NCBI RefSeq assembly: GCF_904848585.1
Contig: NZ_CAJHCR010000003.1
Location: 598,306-662,305 of the forward strand
Reading direction: 5' to 3'
Length of the DNA stretch: 64,000 nt
DNA from: Paraburkholderia kirstenboschensis
Lineage (GTDB): Bacteria > Pseudomonadota > Gammaproteobacteria > Burkholderiales > Burkholderiaceae
The notes beneath the pieces were generated by a model. It was not told the DNA's origin. It was given only the letters and a program-made list of their open reading frames with translations, and ran no database searches. Below are positions 25,224-33,534 of the stretch, in pieces (positions within the stretch are counted from its first letter, which is position 1; each line of letters starts with the position of its first letter). Made by a program: the position numbers and the translations under genes.

Positions 25224-26222
25224 TTATCCCTTCAACGAAATGCCCTTCCAGACGGTGCCGGTTTCCTCATTGACACTGCATAGCCAGAACCACTGGCCTG
25301 GAACCATCGGACATGAGCCCCCCTGTTCCAGCGATACGGTACGCACAGCGTCAAACTGTTGCCCGCGTTCGAACCGCATCACGTCAGTGGGGCCGTCCTT
25401 TGTCCAGCCTTCCCACACGCCGGATTCCGGGCACGTCGCGCCCGTGCACAGGTCCATGTACCCGTATGTCTGCCGCTTTTTCTGGTTCTGTTCCTCGCGC
25501 TTTTTCTTGCGCATCGCGGGCGTGAGATAGGAGTAGTCGCGATCGATTGTGATTCGATCAAGGCGCACTTTCCCGGATGGATTATTGGGCGCGGGGTCAA
25601 GGAAGAATAGTTCAACGTCCACGGGAAAGCGTCCGTTCTCGCCGGCATTCGCCCGGTAGCGGTAAGAATGCAGCAGGTTAGCGGGCGGCAGACCAGGCCC
25701 CATGTCGTTTTTTTCGTACCTGATTCCATCGCTGTCTACCCAGTAGCCTGCAAGATCGAGGCGCTGTTCAAGCAGGCGGCGACTAACGCCGGCAAGAGCG
25801 TTATGGAGCCATAGTTCAAAGGAAACCGGCACGACTCGCACTTTCAACCTGTCGTCTGAATAGTCGAGCGGATCAGGTCGGGTTGACAGATTCATCCTCG
25901 CCTCAGGAAAGGCTCCATTCGTGAACACGTATTGTTTGCCTCCCCCTTCAGGCATATGGAATTCGGAGGATTTGAGTGTCCCGAAAGCCGGGTCGTCGGG
26001 ATTAAATGGCCTGTCATCCCGCATCACTTCCATGACCTTATCCAGCAGTCGGAGTAGCGCCCGCTCCTGCGACGGCGTAATGTCGTAGCTCATTTCAGTG
26101 CGCTCCGATTGACTGGACGACGTGGGCGTAGGCGCTTGTGCATGTGCCTGGATTGCGCAACTGAGAACGGCCAGTCCAGCAATACTGGACCACTTCACCA
26201 CACAAGAATGCATCCTGTTCAT
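25224..26222 (-). CDS. Secreted immunity-like protein, second copy
   Basis: Protein of 332 aa, the same length as the first copy at 26262-27260 and alignable without gaps. It has a signal peptide (WSSIAGLAVLSCAIQAHAQA) that places it in the periplasm. Four cysteines lie in the last 75 residues (LCTGATCPESGVW, GSCPMV, FWLC) and could form disulfides. By hand I count 65 differences from the first copy; 41 lie in two patches, residues 84-139 and 163-186. The basic stretch near 238-250 (MRKKKREEQNQKKR) and the C-terminal 80 residues are almost unchanged. The family is unknown to me. Its place after a VgrG toxin gene and its periplasmic signal suggest immunity against that effector or a variant of it. 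Confidence 0.75.
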   Translation of the reverse strand: MNRMHSCVVKWSSIAGLAVLSCAIQAHAQAPTPTSSSQSERTEMSYDITPSQERALLRLLDKVMEVMRDDRPFNPDDPAFGTLKSSEFHMPEGGGKQYVFTNGAFPEARMNLSTRPDPLDYSDDRLKVRVVPVSFELWLHNALAGVSRRLLEQRLDLAGYWVDSDGIRYEKNDMGPGLPPANLLHSYRYRANAGENGRFPVDVELFFLDPAPNNPSGKVRLDRITIDRDYSYLTPAMRKKKREEQNQKKRQTYGYMDLCTGATCPESGVWEGWTKDGPTDVMRFERGQQFDAVRTVSLEQGGSCPMVPGQWFWLCSVNEETGTVWKGISLKG

Positions 26223-26261
26223 GTAGATAACTCGCATACGTGGAAGACCAGTCGCCTTCTC

Positions 26262-27260
26262 TTAGCCCTTCAGCGCAATGCCCTTCCAGACGGTGCCGGT
26301 TTCCTCATTGACACTGCATAGCCAGAACCACTGGCCGTGAACCATCGGACATGAGCCGCCCTGTTCCAGCGACACACTACGCACAGCGTCAAACTGTTGC
26401 CCGCGTTCGAACCGCATCACGTCAGTCGGGCCTTCCTTTGTCCAGCCTTCCCATACGCCGGATTCCGGGCACGTCGCGCCCGTGCACAGGTTCATGTAGC
26501 CATAGGTCTGCCGCTTTTTCTGGTTCTGTTCCTCGCGCTTTTTCTTGCGCATCGCGGGCGTGAGATAGGGGTAGTAGCGAGTGATGGTAATTTGATCGAG
26601 CCGCGCCTTCCCGGATGGATTATTGGGCGCGGGGTCGATAAAAAAGAATTCGACGTTGACAGGAAAGCGTCCTTTCTCGCCCGCATTCGCCCGGTAGCGG
26701 TAACGATGCTCGCGCGTAAAGGGCGGCAGACTGTGCCCGAGGTCGTTCCCTTCTTCTCGCACCCCGTCTCCGCCTACCCAGTAACCCGCGAGATCGAGGC
26801 GCTGTTCTAGCAGGCGGCGATTGATGCCGGCAAGAGCGTTATGGAACGCTAGTTCAAAGTAGGCGGGGACCGCTTGCACGCGCGTCCTGTCGTCAGAATA
26901 GTCGAGTGGGTCGGTCCACATCGAGAAATCCACTTTTGCATCAGGAAAAGCACTATTCGCAAACGAGTAATGTATTCCAGCTTCTCCCGGCTTTATGAAA
27001 TAGGACGATTCGAGCGTCCCGAAAGCAGGGTCGCCCGGGTTGAACGGCCTGTCGTCGCGCATCACCTCCATGACCTTATCAAGTAGCGCGTATAGCGCCC
27101 GTTCCTGCGACGGCGTAATGTCGTCACCCATTTCAGCGCGCTCCGATTGACTGGATGACGTGGGCGTAGGCGCTTGTGCATGTGCCTGGATTACGCAACT
27201 GAGAACGACCAGTCCAGCAATACTGGACCACTTCACCACACAAGAATGCATCCTGTTCAT
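26262..27260 (-). CDS. Secreted immunity-like protein, first copy (next to the toxin)
   Basis: Protein of 332 aa with signal peptide WSSIAGLVVLSCVIQAHAQA and likely cleavage after AHA. The start codon lies inside the VgrG gene: the two frames overlap by 128 bp, so the signal-peptide codons also encode the VgrG C-terminus in another frame. No good ribosome-binding site precedes the ATG, so translation may depend on coupling with VgrG. It has the same C-terminal four-cysteine region as the second copy. Cognate immunity to the VgrG-borne metallopeptidase is inferred from order, overlap and periplasmic targeting, not from a known family. Confidence 0.78.
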   Translation of the reverse strand: MNRMHSCVVKWSSIAGLVVLSCVIQAHAQAPTPTSSSQSERAEMGDDITPSQERALYALLDKVMEVMRDDRPFNPGDPAFGTLESSYFIKPGEAGIHYSFANSAFPDAKVDFSMWTDPLDYSDDRTRVQAVPAYFELAFHNALAGINRRLLEQRLDLAGYWVGGDGVREEGNDLGHSLPPFTREHRYRYRANAGEKGRFPVNVEFFFIDPAPNNPSGKARLDQITITRYYPYLTPAMRKKKREEQNQKKRQTYGYMNLCTGATCPESGVWEGWTKEGPTDVMRFERGQQFDAVRSVSLEQGGSCPMVHGQWFWLCSVNEETGTVWKGIALKG

Positions 27261-30200
27261 GTAGATAACTCGTATACGTGACTGCCATTGTTCGGGCCTG
27301 TTCCGGTGTAACGTTTCTCACCTTGCAGACTTCGGTCTCGACTTTTTCCAGATCGGCCTGAATGAATTTCCAGTACTCGACTCCCTTCATCTGGGTAATC
27401 ACCCAGTAGTAATAGAACACCACCATCGCATGGATGCCTGCGCGGGCGAGACTGTCATCTGGGAAGGGTGTGGCGCAGGCCAGATCGAATATGCTGTCTC
27501 CGACGAGTTTTCTGAAACACTTCTGCATACCGGAGAATGCGCTGTAATCGGCGGGAAAGGCATTGAGCAGCGCAATCTGCCAGAAGAGCTGCTGGCAGTG
27601 CCGCGCTTCGTGATAAACCGTGTCGGCGAAATCAATCAGCACGGCATTTTTTGCCGGATCGCCTTTCATGGTCGTGATAATTCCATCGACGTCCCATCTC
27701 GACAGACAAAGTACCCATTTTGAGCCTTGAAAAACCCCATGCGCGCCAATTGGAAAGCTAAACTCTGCCGCGTTGCTAGCCGACACAATCACGATGTTGG
27801 GCATTGCACCGCCGTCCGTTGCGATACCCTCTGGCATGCCGAACGGACCCGCCTGGAGTGCATTCCAGATCTGCGTCTGGACCGCTGGCAGGATGACCGC
27901 CGCTAGCTCTTTGTCCGACTTTCCCGCAAGACTCGCCCAGTCGATTTTGCAAAGACTTTCCTTCACAGCGGCCGTGTAGCTCTTTGCAACCGGGTACTCG
28001 ATATCACTCCGGTACTGGAACGCTGGCGGCGCATCCGCAGCTTTCGCATTCCTGAGAAGGTGATATGTGCGCAATCCCCAGTTCATCGGATCACACCCAA
28101 CGAACACAGGCGGCTTGCCATCGCCCGTCAATCCGTCGCCCGGCGTTTCAGCTGACTTGCCGCCCACCTTCGTCGTGCGCTTTTCCGGCATCTCCACCGT
28201 TTCCGGCGTTGGGAGGCTGTCATCGCGCCATACCGTTGTCGTGCTCGCCGATATCACCTTATCCGGCTCGCTCTGCGACATGAGTTCCACAAGGCCGAAC
28301 GACACAACGTTGCTCGTCGCCAGTTGCATCTCGCCGCGCCCGTTCGTGACGCCTTCGATCACCTGACCATCGTCCAGCGTGATGCGATAGGGCTGCCCCG
28401 CCAGAATGAACCCGCCGCCGTCCTCGACCAGCACATGATGCGCAGCCAGCCGGCCCGGACTCTCCTGCGTGACCGGCAACGCCACCGGAACAGCCTGTGG
28501 GTCATCCGTCGCATGGCTCGCTGCGTGAACGAGGTAGTGCCCGTTCGTGTGAACTGTGACGCCTTCCGGCGTCAGCCGCAGCAGGGTTCCGCCCGCGTTG
28601 ATTTCGATACCCTTCAGCGCGGCCAGCCGCAGCCACCCGTTCTGGCTGGTCACCGTCACGTCCTCCCGCGCGATGGCCTGGAGTCCATCGGCACGCGCTT
28701 CGAGGTGTATGCGCCCGGTTGCGGCAATCATCGTTATCGACTTGCTGGCATAAAGTGCAATCGCTTCGCGCACGGAAGCAAACAGCGATTTGAGCGCAGC
28801 AATCGCGACGTTGCCGCCCGCCGTCAACGCCGTATGTTTCCCACTCACGATATGCGCATTGTCCTGTGCCGCCGCATGCAGATTCGCCGCGCTGGACACC
28901 GCAATATCAGGCTGCCCGAACTCGGGAAAGTCATGGGCACCGCCCGATGCCTTGCCACGTAGCGCGGCGTTTGCATCGCTGAGCGCCTTCGCAACATCCC
29001 GCTGCGCCCCGGTGGCATCCTGAGCGCCGTGCTGCTGTGCGGACAGCGCAAGTTCTTCGTGGATACTGCGCGCTTCCGTTAGCTGCGCGTGCGTCTCGCC
29101 CATTTCCTTGACCTTGCCCGCCGCGCCGGTACGTGCAAAAGTCGTCACGATCATGCCGAGCGCAGCCCTTAGCGCACCATGCTTGTCGGTACGAAGCTCG
29201 AAGCCTTCACCCCGTTCGTCCTGCCGCCCCCGGTTGCCGTCGATACGCGTGATATAGCCGAGACTCAGGCTCGACTTTGCATGATCGCTGGCAAGCTGCG
29301 CCTGCTGCCTGTCGTGCGTATCGTCCAGCGCAAGATGGTTTGACGAAAAGCCTTTCTCCATTCTGGAGCGCAGGCCCGAAACCCACCGATTGTGCGGCAG
29401 TGCCCACGCGGGCGGATTGTCTGCGTTGACAGCGCTTCCCGCGATATACGGCATGTCGGGATTGCCGTTGATATAGCCAACCAGAATTTCGCTCCGGATG
29501 CGCGGGACGAGCGCCGCCCCCATCTGCCCGTTCTGCCAGGGCTGCGTAACACGCAGCCAGATAAACGAATTCTCGTCGTAGCGCCCGGCGCGGTCGGGAA
29601 CCAACTGGCACTTCACGCGGCCGAGCGCATCGGTCCACAGCTGCTGGTCGTCGGGACCACTGACAATGGCAATCTCGGTGCCCGCGACGGGCCACGGCGT
29701 GACTATAGGCAGACGGAAATACCCTGCAAGTACCGGACAAAGCTCGAATGCGGTATCGCAGCGAAATGCCTGATCCGTGCCGCTTGCCTGGGCATTTGCC
29801 TCCATCGTCAAGGTGGTGGACACGACGATGTATTCCTGGTTTGCCTTGTCGAGCGGATGTTCAGCCAGATGAAACGTTTTGCCGGGTATCAGTGCGCGGA
29901 GGTGGCCGTGTCCCGTCGCGCGCAGTCCCTGGCAGCGCAGCGACTGCATACGGACCATCGCGGCCTGTCGCGCCTGTTCGCGCGCATCGAGCGGTTCAGC
30001 ATTCAGACCCATCGCCCCCTGTAGCGGCTGGCTTGTGTTCCCGTACTCGTAGAACTCCTGGTCAGCGCGCGCCGTGTCGCGCGGATCTTCACTGGATACG
30101 CGCAGTGGAATGTTTGCCCGTCGCATGCGCGGTTCGGTGTAGTCGTGATCGACGCCTGTCGCGTTACCTGCTGTCTGTCGGCTCGCAAACTCAAGTCGGG

Positions 30201-31017
30201 CGATGGTTTCCTCATCAGTCCGGCTTTCATCCGGGGCGTACCGGATCGTTCGGTAAGCCTCACCGTGCCGATGAAACGCGCCCATGGTGTCGGCAATAAC
30301 GAGCGTGTGCGCATCGTCATGGTCGAACCAGAAGAACAGCCCGGCCCGCTCGCACCAGCGCTTGAAACAGATGTAGTCGGATTCGTAGTACTGCCGTTGC
30401 AGGTCGCGCCTTGGATAATGCGACCCGTGAAGCGGCCCGGCAATGCGCCAGTCAATCTTTACCGCATACCCGCGTAGAAGTTCGCTGATGGCCTCTATCA
30501 CGGTGCAGTTCTGGAAGATGCGCCAGTTCTGGCCGAGCGTGGCCTTTTTCAGCGCGGGTTCAATCTCGAACTCGTAAACCATGGAGCGATCATCACGCCG
30601 TACAAACCGCGCAACGCTCACGTACCCCGAAATCTTCCGCACATGGAAGCCGATATTTCCGTCCCCCGTGTCGCCTGGCATGCCAGACACAAATGTACCT
30701 TTGCCGGGAACGTCGATTGATACCGTGACTTCCGTCCCAACGATGCTGTCCAGATCGAGCGCTTCCACGTAGGTGTCGATGTCGGTCATGACCCGGACCG
30801 TGTAGTGGAACAGTTCGCCGATGGCTTCCGTGCCGTGCAGGTGGACCGGAATCAGGACCGGCTTCGACATGTCCTCGACCGGTAGCGATCTGGCCTTGCG
30901 ATAGTAGTATTCGGGCGTCAGCGGCGGCGTCCACCGGGGCAAGGCCGCGCCGTCTATCATCATGGGCCGTTCCGGCGCGCTATATATGTCGCTGTAATTG
31001 CGAAAATGATTCTTCAT
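27133..31017 (-). CDS. vgrG: VgrG spike protein with C-terminal HExxH metallopeptidase-like effector domain
   Basis: Protein of 1,294 aa. The N-terminal 560 residues or so form the gp27/gp5-like type VI spike (YYESDYICFKRWCERAGLFFWFDHDD; ENSFIWLRVTQPWQNGQMGAALVPRI; GSAVNADNPPAW). A DUF2345 beta-prism region follows at about 650-850 (HIVSGKHTALTAGGNVAIAA; INAGGTLLRLTPEGV), then a transthyretin-like segment at about 855-905 (AGQPYRITLDDGQVIEG). From about 965 to the end is an extension with YHEARHCQQLFWQ, giving a zinc-peptidase motif H1136-E1137-x-x-H1140. This order parallels Pseudomonas VgrG2b, a periplasm-acting metallopeptidase effector. The ATG at 31017 follows GGAAA; the frame stays open to 31068. 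It lies 10 bp after the PAAR gene and its last 42 codons overlap the first immunity gene. Confidence 0.93.
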   Translation of the reverse strand: MKNHFRNYSDIYSAPERPMMIDGAALPRWTPPLTPEYYYRKARSLPVEDMSKPVLIPVHLHGTEAIGELFHYTVRVMTDIDTYVEALDLDSIVGTEVTVSIDVPGKGTFVSGMPGDTGDGNIGFHVRKISGYVSVARFVRRDDRSMVYEFEIEPALKKATLGQNWRIFQNCTVIEAISELLRGYAVKIDWRIAGPLHGSHYPRRDLQRQYYESDYICFKRWCERAGLFFWFDHDDAHTLVIADTMGAFHRHGEAYRTIRYAPDESRTDEETIARLEFASRQTAGNATGVDHDYTEPRMRRANIPLRVSSEDPRDTARADQEFYEYGNTSQPLQGAMGLNAEPLDAREQARQAAMVRMQSLRCQGLRATGHGHLRALIPGKTFHLAEHPLDKANQEYIVVSTTLTMEANAQASGTDQAFRCDTAFELCPVLAGYFRLPIVTPWPVAGTEIAIVSGPDDQQLWTDALGRVKCQLVPDRAGRYDENSFIWLRVTQPWQNGQMGAALVPRIRSEILVGYINGNPDMPYIAGSAVNADNPPAWALPHNRWVSGLRSRMEKGFSSNHLALDDTHDRQQAQLASDHAKSSLSLGYITRIDGNRGRQDERGEGFELRTDKHGALRAALGMIVTTFARTGAAGKVKEMGETHAQLTEARSIHEELALSAQQHGAQDATGAQRDVAKALSDANAALRGKASGGAHDFPEFGQPDIAVSSAANLHAAAQDNAHIVSGKHTALTAGGNVAIAALKSLFASVREAIALYASKSITMIAATGRIHLEARADGLQAIAREDVTVTSQNGWLRLAALKGIEINAGGTLLRLTPEGVTVHTNGHYLVHAASHATDDPQAVPVALPVTQESPGRLAAHHVLVEDGGGFILAGQPYRITLDDGQVIEGVTNGRGEMQLATSNVVSFGLVELMSQSEPDKVISASTTTVWRDDSLPTPETVEMPEKRTTKVGGKSAETPGDGLTGDGKPPVFVGCDPMNWGLRTYHLLRNAKAADAPPAFQYRSDIEYPVAKSYTAAVKESLCKIDWASLAGKSDKELAAVILPAVQTQIWNALQAGPFGMPEGIATDGGAMPNIVIVSASNAAEFSFPIGAHGVFQGSKWVLCLSRWDVDGIITTMKGDPAKNAVLIDFADTVYHEARHCQQLFWQIALLNAFPADYSAFSGMQKCFRKLVGDSIFDLACATPFPDDSLARAGIHAMVVFYYYWVITQMKGVEYWKFIQADLEKVETEVCKVRNVTPEQARTMAVTYTSYLHEQDAFLCGEVVQYCWTGRSQLRNPGTCTSAYAHVIQSIGAR

Positions 31018-31027
31018 GCGCCGTTTC

Positions 31028-31282
31028 CTACGCCCTGATGAGCGTAGCCCCGCACGCCGTCCGGTCACCTATGAAAGCGACACGCACGCCGCGATGAGTC
31101 CTCCTTCCGGTCGCCTCGATGGGGAACCTGCCGCCGCATGCCGGGCACTCGACCAGATGGCCTTCCAGCGCGACGCGGACATTCCTGTGTGTCAGATCGT
31201 GCGACGCCTCTACAATCCTGCCGCCGTGGTCCGTCGAGTCCCCAAGGCGGGCCATGTCCCTACCGGTTGCTGCATCCTTCAT
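31028..31282 (-). CDS. PAAR-domain spike-tip protein
   Basis: Protein of 84 aa with the PAAR repeat layout: ARLGDSTDHGGRIVEASHDLT, then HLVECPACGGRFPIEATGRRTHRGVRVAFIGDRTACGATLI. The histidine and cysteines that bind the tip zinc are visible. PAAR proteins cap the VgrG trimer in type VI secretion. AGGAG precedes the ATG at 31282; a longer open frame to 31327 has no such support. It is the first gene of PAAR-VgrG-immunity-immunity. Confidence 0.88.
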   Translation of the reverse strand: MKDAATGRDMARLGDSTDHGGRIVEASHDLTHRNVRVALEGHLVECPACGGRFPIEATGRRTHRGVRVAFIGDRTACGATLIRA

Positions 31283-32044
31283 CCGTGACTCCTGTTTTAT
31301 TAAGCGATCCACAGTCGGAAGCGGCATGTTCTTCCGCTGCGTGAAGATGGATTGTCTGACTGGACAGAGCCCGCTTTAAGACCCGCGTACCGGGATCAAT
31401 GGCCCCGGTCGCAGTCATTTTTAACGCAGTAGTGGCCCACGAATATCGGACAAGGATTAAATAGGTGCGGAACATATGCGCGCCGCATATTCCTGTCGGG
31501 AATGCGTCACGGGCGCTGTTGTGAACGATACTGGCCTGCTCCGGGGAAGCGCCCGAAGGGCATCCACTGGGGAAAGCGCATGCGGCAGGATTTGAGCCGC
31601 TTGCCGCATGCGTCTTTTGCCGGGTTGGCTGTCGGGTCGTCGTAGACGTCCGCGACCGGCTCACCCGCGCGTACAGGCGCGATCCGTCATCGAGCAGGTC
31701 GTCATAGGCGATGCTCAACGCGCCGACCGATGCGTTGCTGCCGCCGGTGCTCCCGCCGCCAGTCGGAGCCGGCGCACCGCGCACCACCGCAACTTGTCGT
31801 GTGCGCGTCGACAGGTCCATGCCGCAGGCGCTAACTTTGCAATGCAATCAGCAGAATATGCTGTAGGCGCCCGAAAAAAACCGTCTGCACACCGTAGGCC
31901 GCTTTTTGAGGCGATTCATTGACTGTCGGACGCGCGTAGCATCGGCCTATGGAACGAGATTCGCGCGGCTCTCTCCACACCGCTGCGCGCTCACAGAAAC
32001 CGTACGCCTGATCCTGTCAAAAGGGCAACCCAAGGAGCAACGCA
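31283..32044. other. Intergenic region upstream of the PAAR gene, no intact gene
   Basis: About 760 bp between the PAAR gene and gabD. It should contain the promoters of both. The only coding trace I find is the phage tail-protein fragment at 31507-31680. CGGAAG / CTTCCG arms at 31316-31336 form a small inverted repeat. A 195-codon open frame on the minus strand (31260-31847) has an unlikely composition and is not supported. Confidence 0.6.
31507..31680 (-). pseudogene. Remnant of a phage minor tail protein L-like gene (C-terminus)
   Basis: One minus-strand frame reads VADVYDDPTANPAKDACGKR, then LKSCRMRFPQWMPFGRFPGAG, then a stop. The spaced cysteines in DACGKRLKSC followed by an RF...PFG.FPGAG ending are typical of lambda-type minor tail protein L. 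The rest of the gene is missing or out of frame upstream. It is not functional, but shows that phage tail genes once lay here. Confidence 0.55.
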
Positions 32045-33520
32045 ATGTCCCTCGCATTGACGCGCAATGAGCTGATTCGCCCGCTCAATTTCATCGGTGG
32101 CCAATGGATCGCCGCCGCGAACGGCGCGCGCTTTCCCGTCACCAATCCCGCGACCGGCGAGACGATCGTCGAAGTGGCGAACAGCAGTACCGCGGACGCA
32201 CGCGCCGCCACCGACGCCGCGGCCCGCGCGTTGCCCGCATGGCGCGGCAAGCTCCCGCGCGAACGTGCTGAGATTCTGCGCCGCTGGCATGCGCTGATCG
32301 TCGCGAACACCGAAGATCTCGCCAGGCTGATGTCGACGGAACAAGGCAAGCCTCTTGCGGAAAGCCGCGGCGAAGTCGCGTATGGCGCGTCATACGTCGC
32401 GTGGTTCGCAGACGAGGCGACGCGCATCTACGGCGACATCATTCCGCAGCAGCAACGCGGCAAGCGCATGAGCGCGGTGAAGGAAGCCATAGGCATCGTG
32501 GCCGCGATCACGCCGTGGAACTTCCCGCTCGCGATGATCGCCCGCAAGATCGCGCCGGCCCTCGCGGCCGGCTGCACGGTCGTCGCCAAGCCCGCCGAAG
32601 ACACGCCGCTCACAGCACTGGCACTCGCCGCCCTCGCACAGGAAGCCGGCGTGCCGGACGGTGTGCTGAACATGCTGTCGGCTTCGCGCGACCAGGGCAT
32701 TGAAGCGGTGGCCGATTGGCTCGCCGATGCTCGCGTTCGCAAAATCACGTTCACCGGTTCGACGCCGGTCGGCAAGCATCTTGCGCGCGAGTCCGCCGCC
32801 ACGTTGAAGAAGCTGTCGCTTGAATTGGGCGGCAATGCGCCCTTCATCGTATTCGACGACGCCGATCTCGACGCCGCCGTCGCCGGTCTGATCGCAGCGA
32901 AGTTTCGCAATGGCGGGCAAACCTGCGTATGCCCGAATCGCGTGTATGTGCAAGCCGGTGTCTATGAGCGTTTCGCCGATCTTCTCGCGAAACGCGTGGC
33001 GGCCCTGAAGGTTGCACCCGCAACGGACCCGAGCGCGCAGATCGGCCCGATGATCAACGAACGCGCCATCGACAAGATCGCGCGTCACGTCGAAGACGCC
33101 TTAAAACAAGGGGCAAAAGTGTTGACAGGAGGCAAGCGCCTCACGGAACTCGGCCCGAACTACTATGCGCCGACTGTGCTGACCGACGCGCAGGACGGCA
33201 TGCTGGTGTGCTGCGAAGAAACCTTCGGACCGGTCGCGCCGCTGTTCCGCTTCAGCGACGAAGCCGAAGCGCTGCGTCTCGCGAACGATACGCCGTTCGG
33301 CCTCGCCGCTTACTTCTATACGCAGGACGTGCGGCGTATAGACCGTGTCGCCGCTCAACTGGAAGCAGGCGTAATCGGTATCAATGAAGGCGCGGTGTCG
33401 AGTGAAGCGGCGCCGTTTGGAGGCGTGAAAGAATCGGGCTACGGCCGCGAAGGCTCGAAGTACGGACTCGACGATTATCTGTCGATCAAATACCTGTGCC
33501 AGGGCGGCTTCGACCAATAA
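32045..33520 (+). CDS. gabD: Succinate-semialdehyde dehydrogenase (NAD(P)+)
   Basis: Protein of 491 aa, cytosolic. It follows the GabD pattern closely: GYIP-like start LNFIGGQWIAAANG, MSTEQGKPLAESRGEVAYGASYVAWFADE, ITPWNFPLAMIARKIAPALAAGCTVVAKPAEDTPL, the general base Glu260 in LSLELGGNAP and the nucleophile Cys294 in GGQTCVCPNR. It ends SEAAPFGGVKESGYGREGSKYGLDDY. It oxidises succinate semialdehyde to succinate at the end of the GABA route. It stands alone; no GABA aminotransferase is adjacent, but the class III aminotransferase at 17181-18602 could feed it. Confidence 0.92.
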   Translation: MSLALTRNELIRPLNFIGGQWIAAANGARFPVTNPATGETIVEVANSSTADARAATDAAARALPAWRGKLPRERAEILRRWHALIVANTEDLARLMSTEQGKPLAESRGEVAYGASYVAWFADEATRIYGDIIPQQQRGKRMSAVKEAIGIVAAITPWNFPLAMIARKIAPALAAGCTVVAKPAEDTPLTALALAALAQEAGVPDGVLNMLSASRDQGIEAVADWLADARVRKITFTGSTPVGKHLARESAATLKKLSLELGGNAPFIVFDDADLDAAVAGLIAAKFRNGGQTCVCPNRVYVQAGVYERFADLLAKRVAALKVAPATDPSAQIGPMINERAIDKIARHVEDALKQGAKVLTGGKRLTELGPNYYAPTVLTDAQDGMLVCCEETFGPVAPLFRFSDEAEALRLANDTPFGLAAYFYTQDVRRIDRVAAQLEAGVIGINEGAVSSEAAPFGGVKESGYGREGSKYGLDDYLSIKYLCQGGFDQ

Positions 33521-33534
33521 ATAATCGGCTCGCG

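Larger units (their letters stand above)
25184..27281 (-). repeat. Tandem immunity-gene array, 1,038-bp period
   Basis: Start codons of the three immunity copies lie at 27260, 26222 and 25184, each exactly 1,038 bp apart. Sequence around each start is nearly identical from about 20 bp before the ATG to about 110 bp after it. Each unit begins with a copy of the last 140 bp or so of the VgrG toxin frame; in the second unit that frame even keeps its TGA at the same place. The repeat therefore arose by duplication from inside the toxin 3' end to just after the immunity stop. Confidence 0.88.

Noticed and set aside
31577..31612. 11-bp inverted repeat CGCATGCGGCA / TGCCGCATGCG followed by TCTTTT, terminator-like
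   Set aside because: It lies inside the phage tail-protein remnant, where both arms are codons of DACGKRLKSCRMRF; no plus-strand gene precedes it that would need a terminator.
31260..31847. 195-codon minus-strand open frame upstream of and overlapping the PAAR start
   Set aside because: Composition is unlike a protein, there is no ribosome-binding site, and the recognisable coding trace there (tail protein L) is in a different frame.
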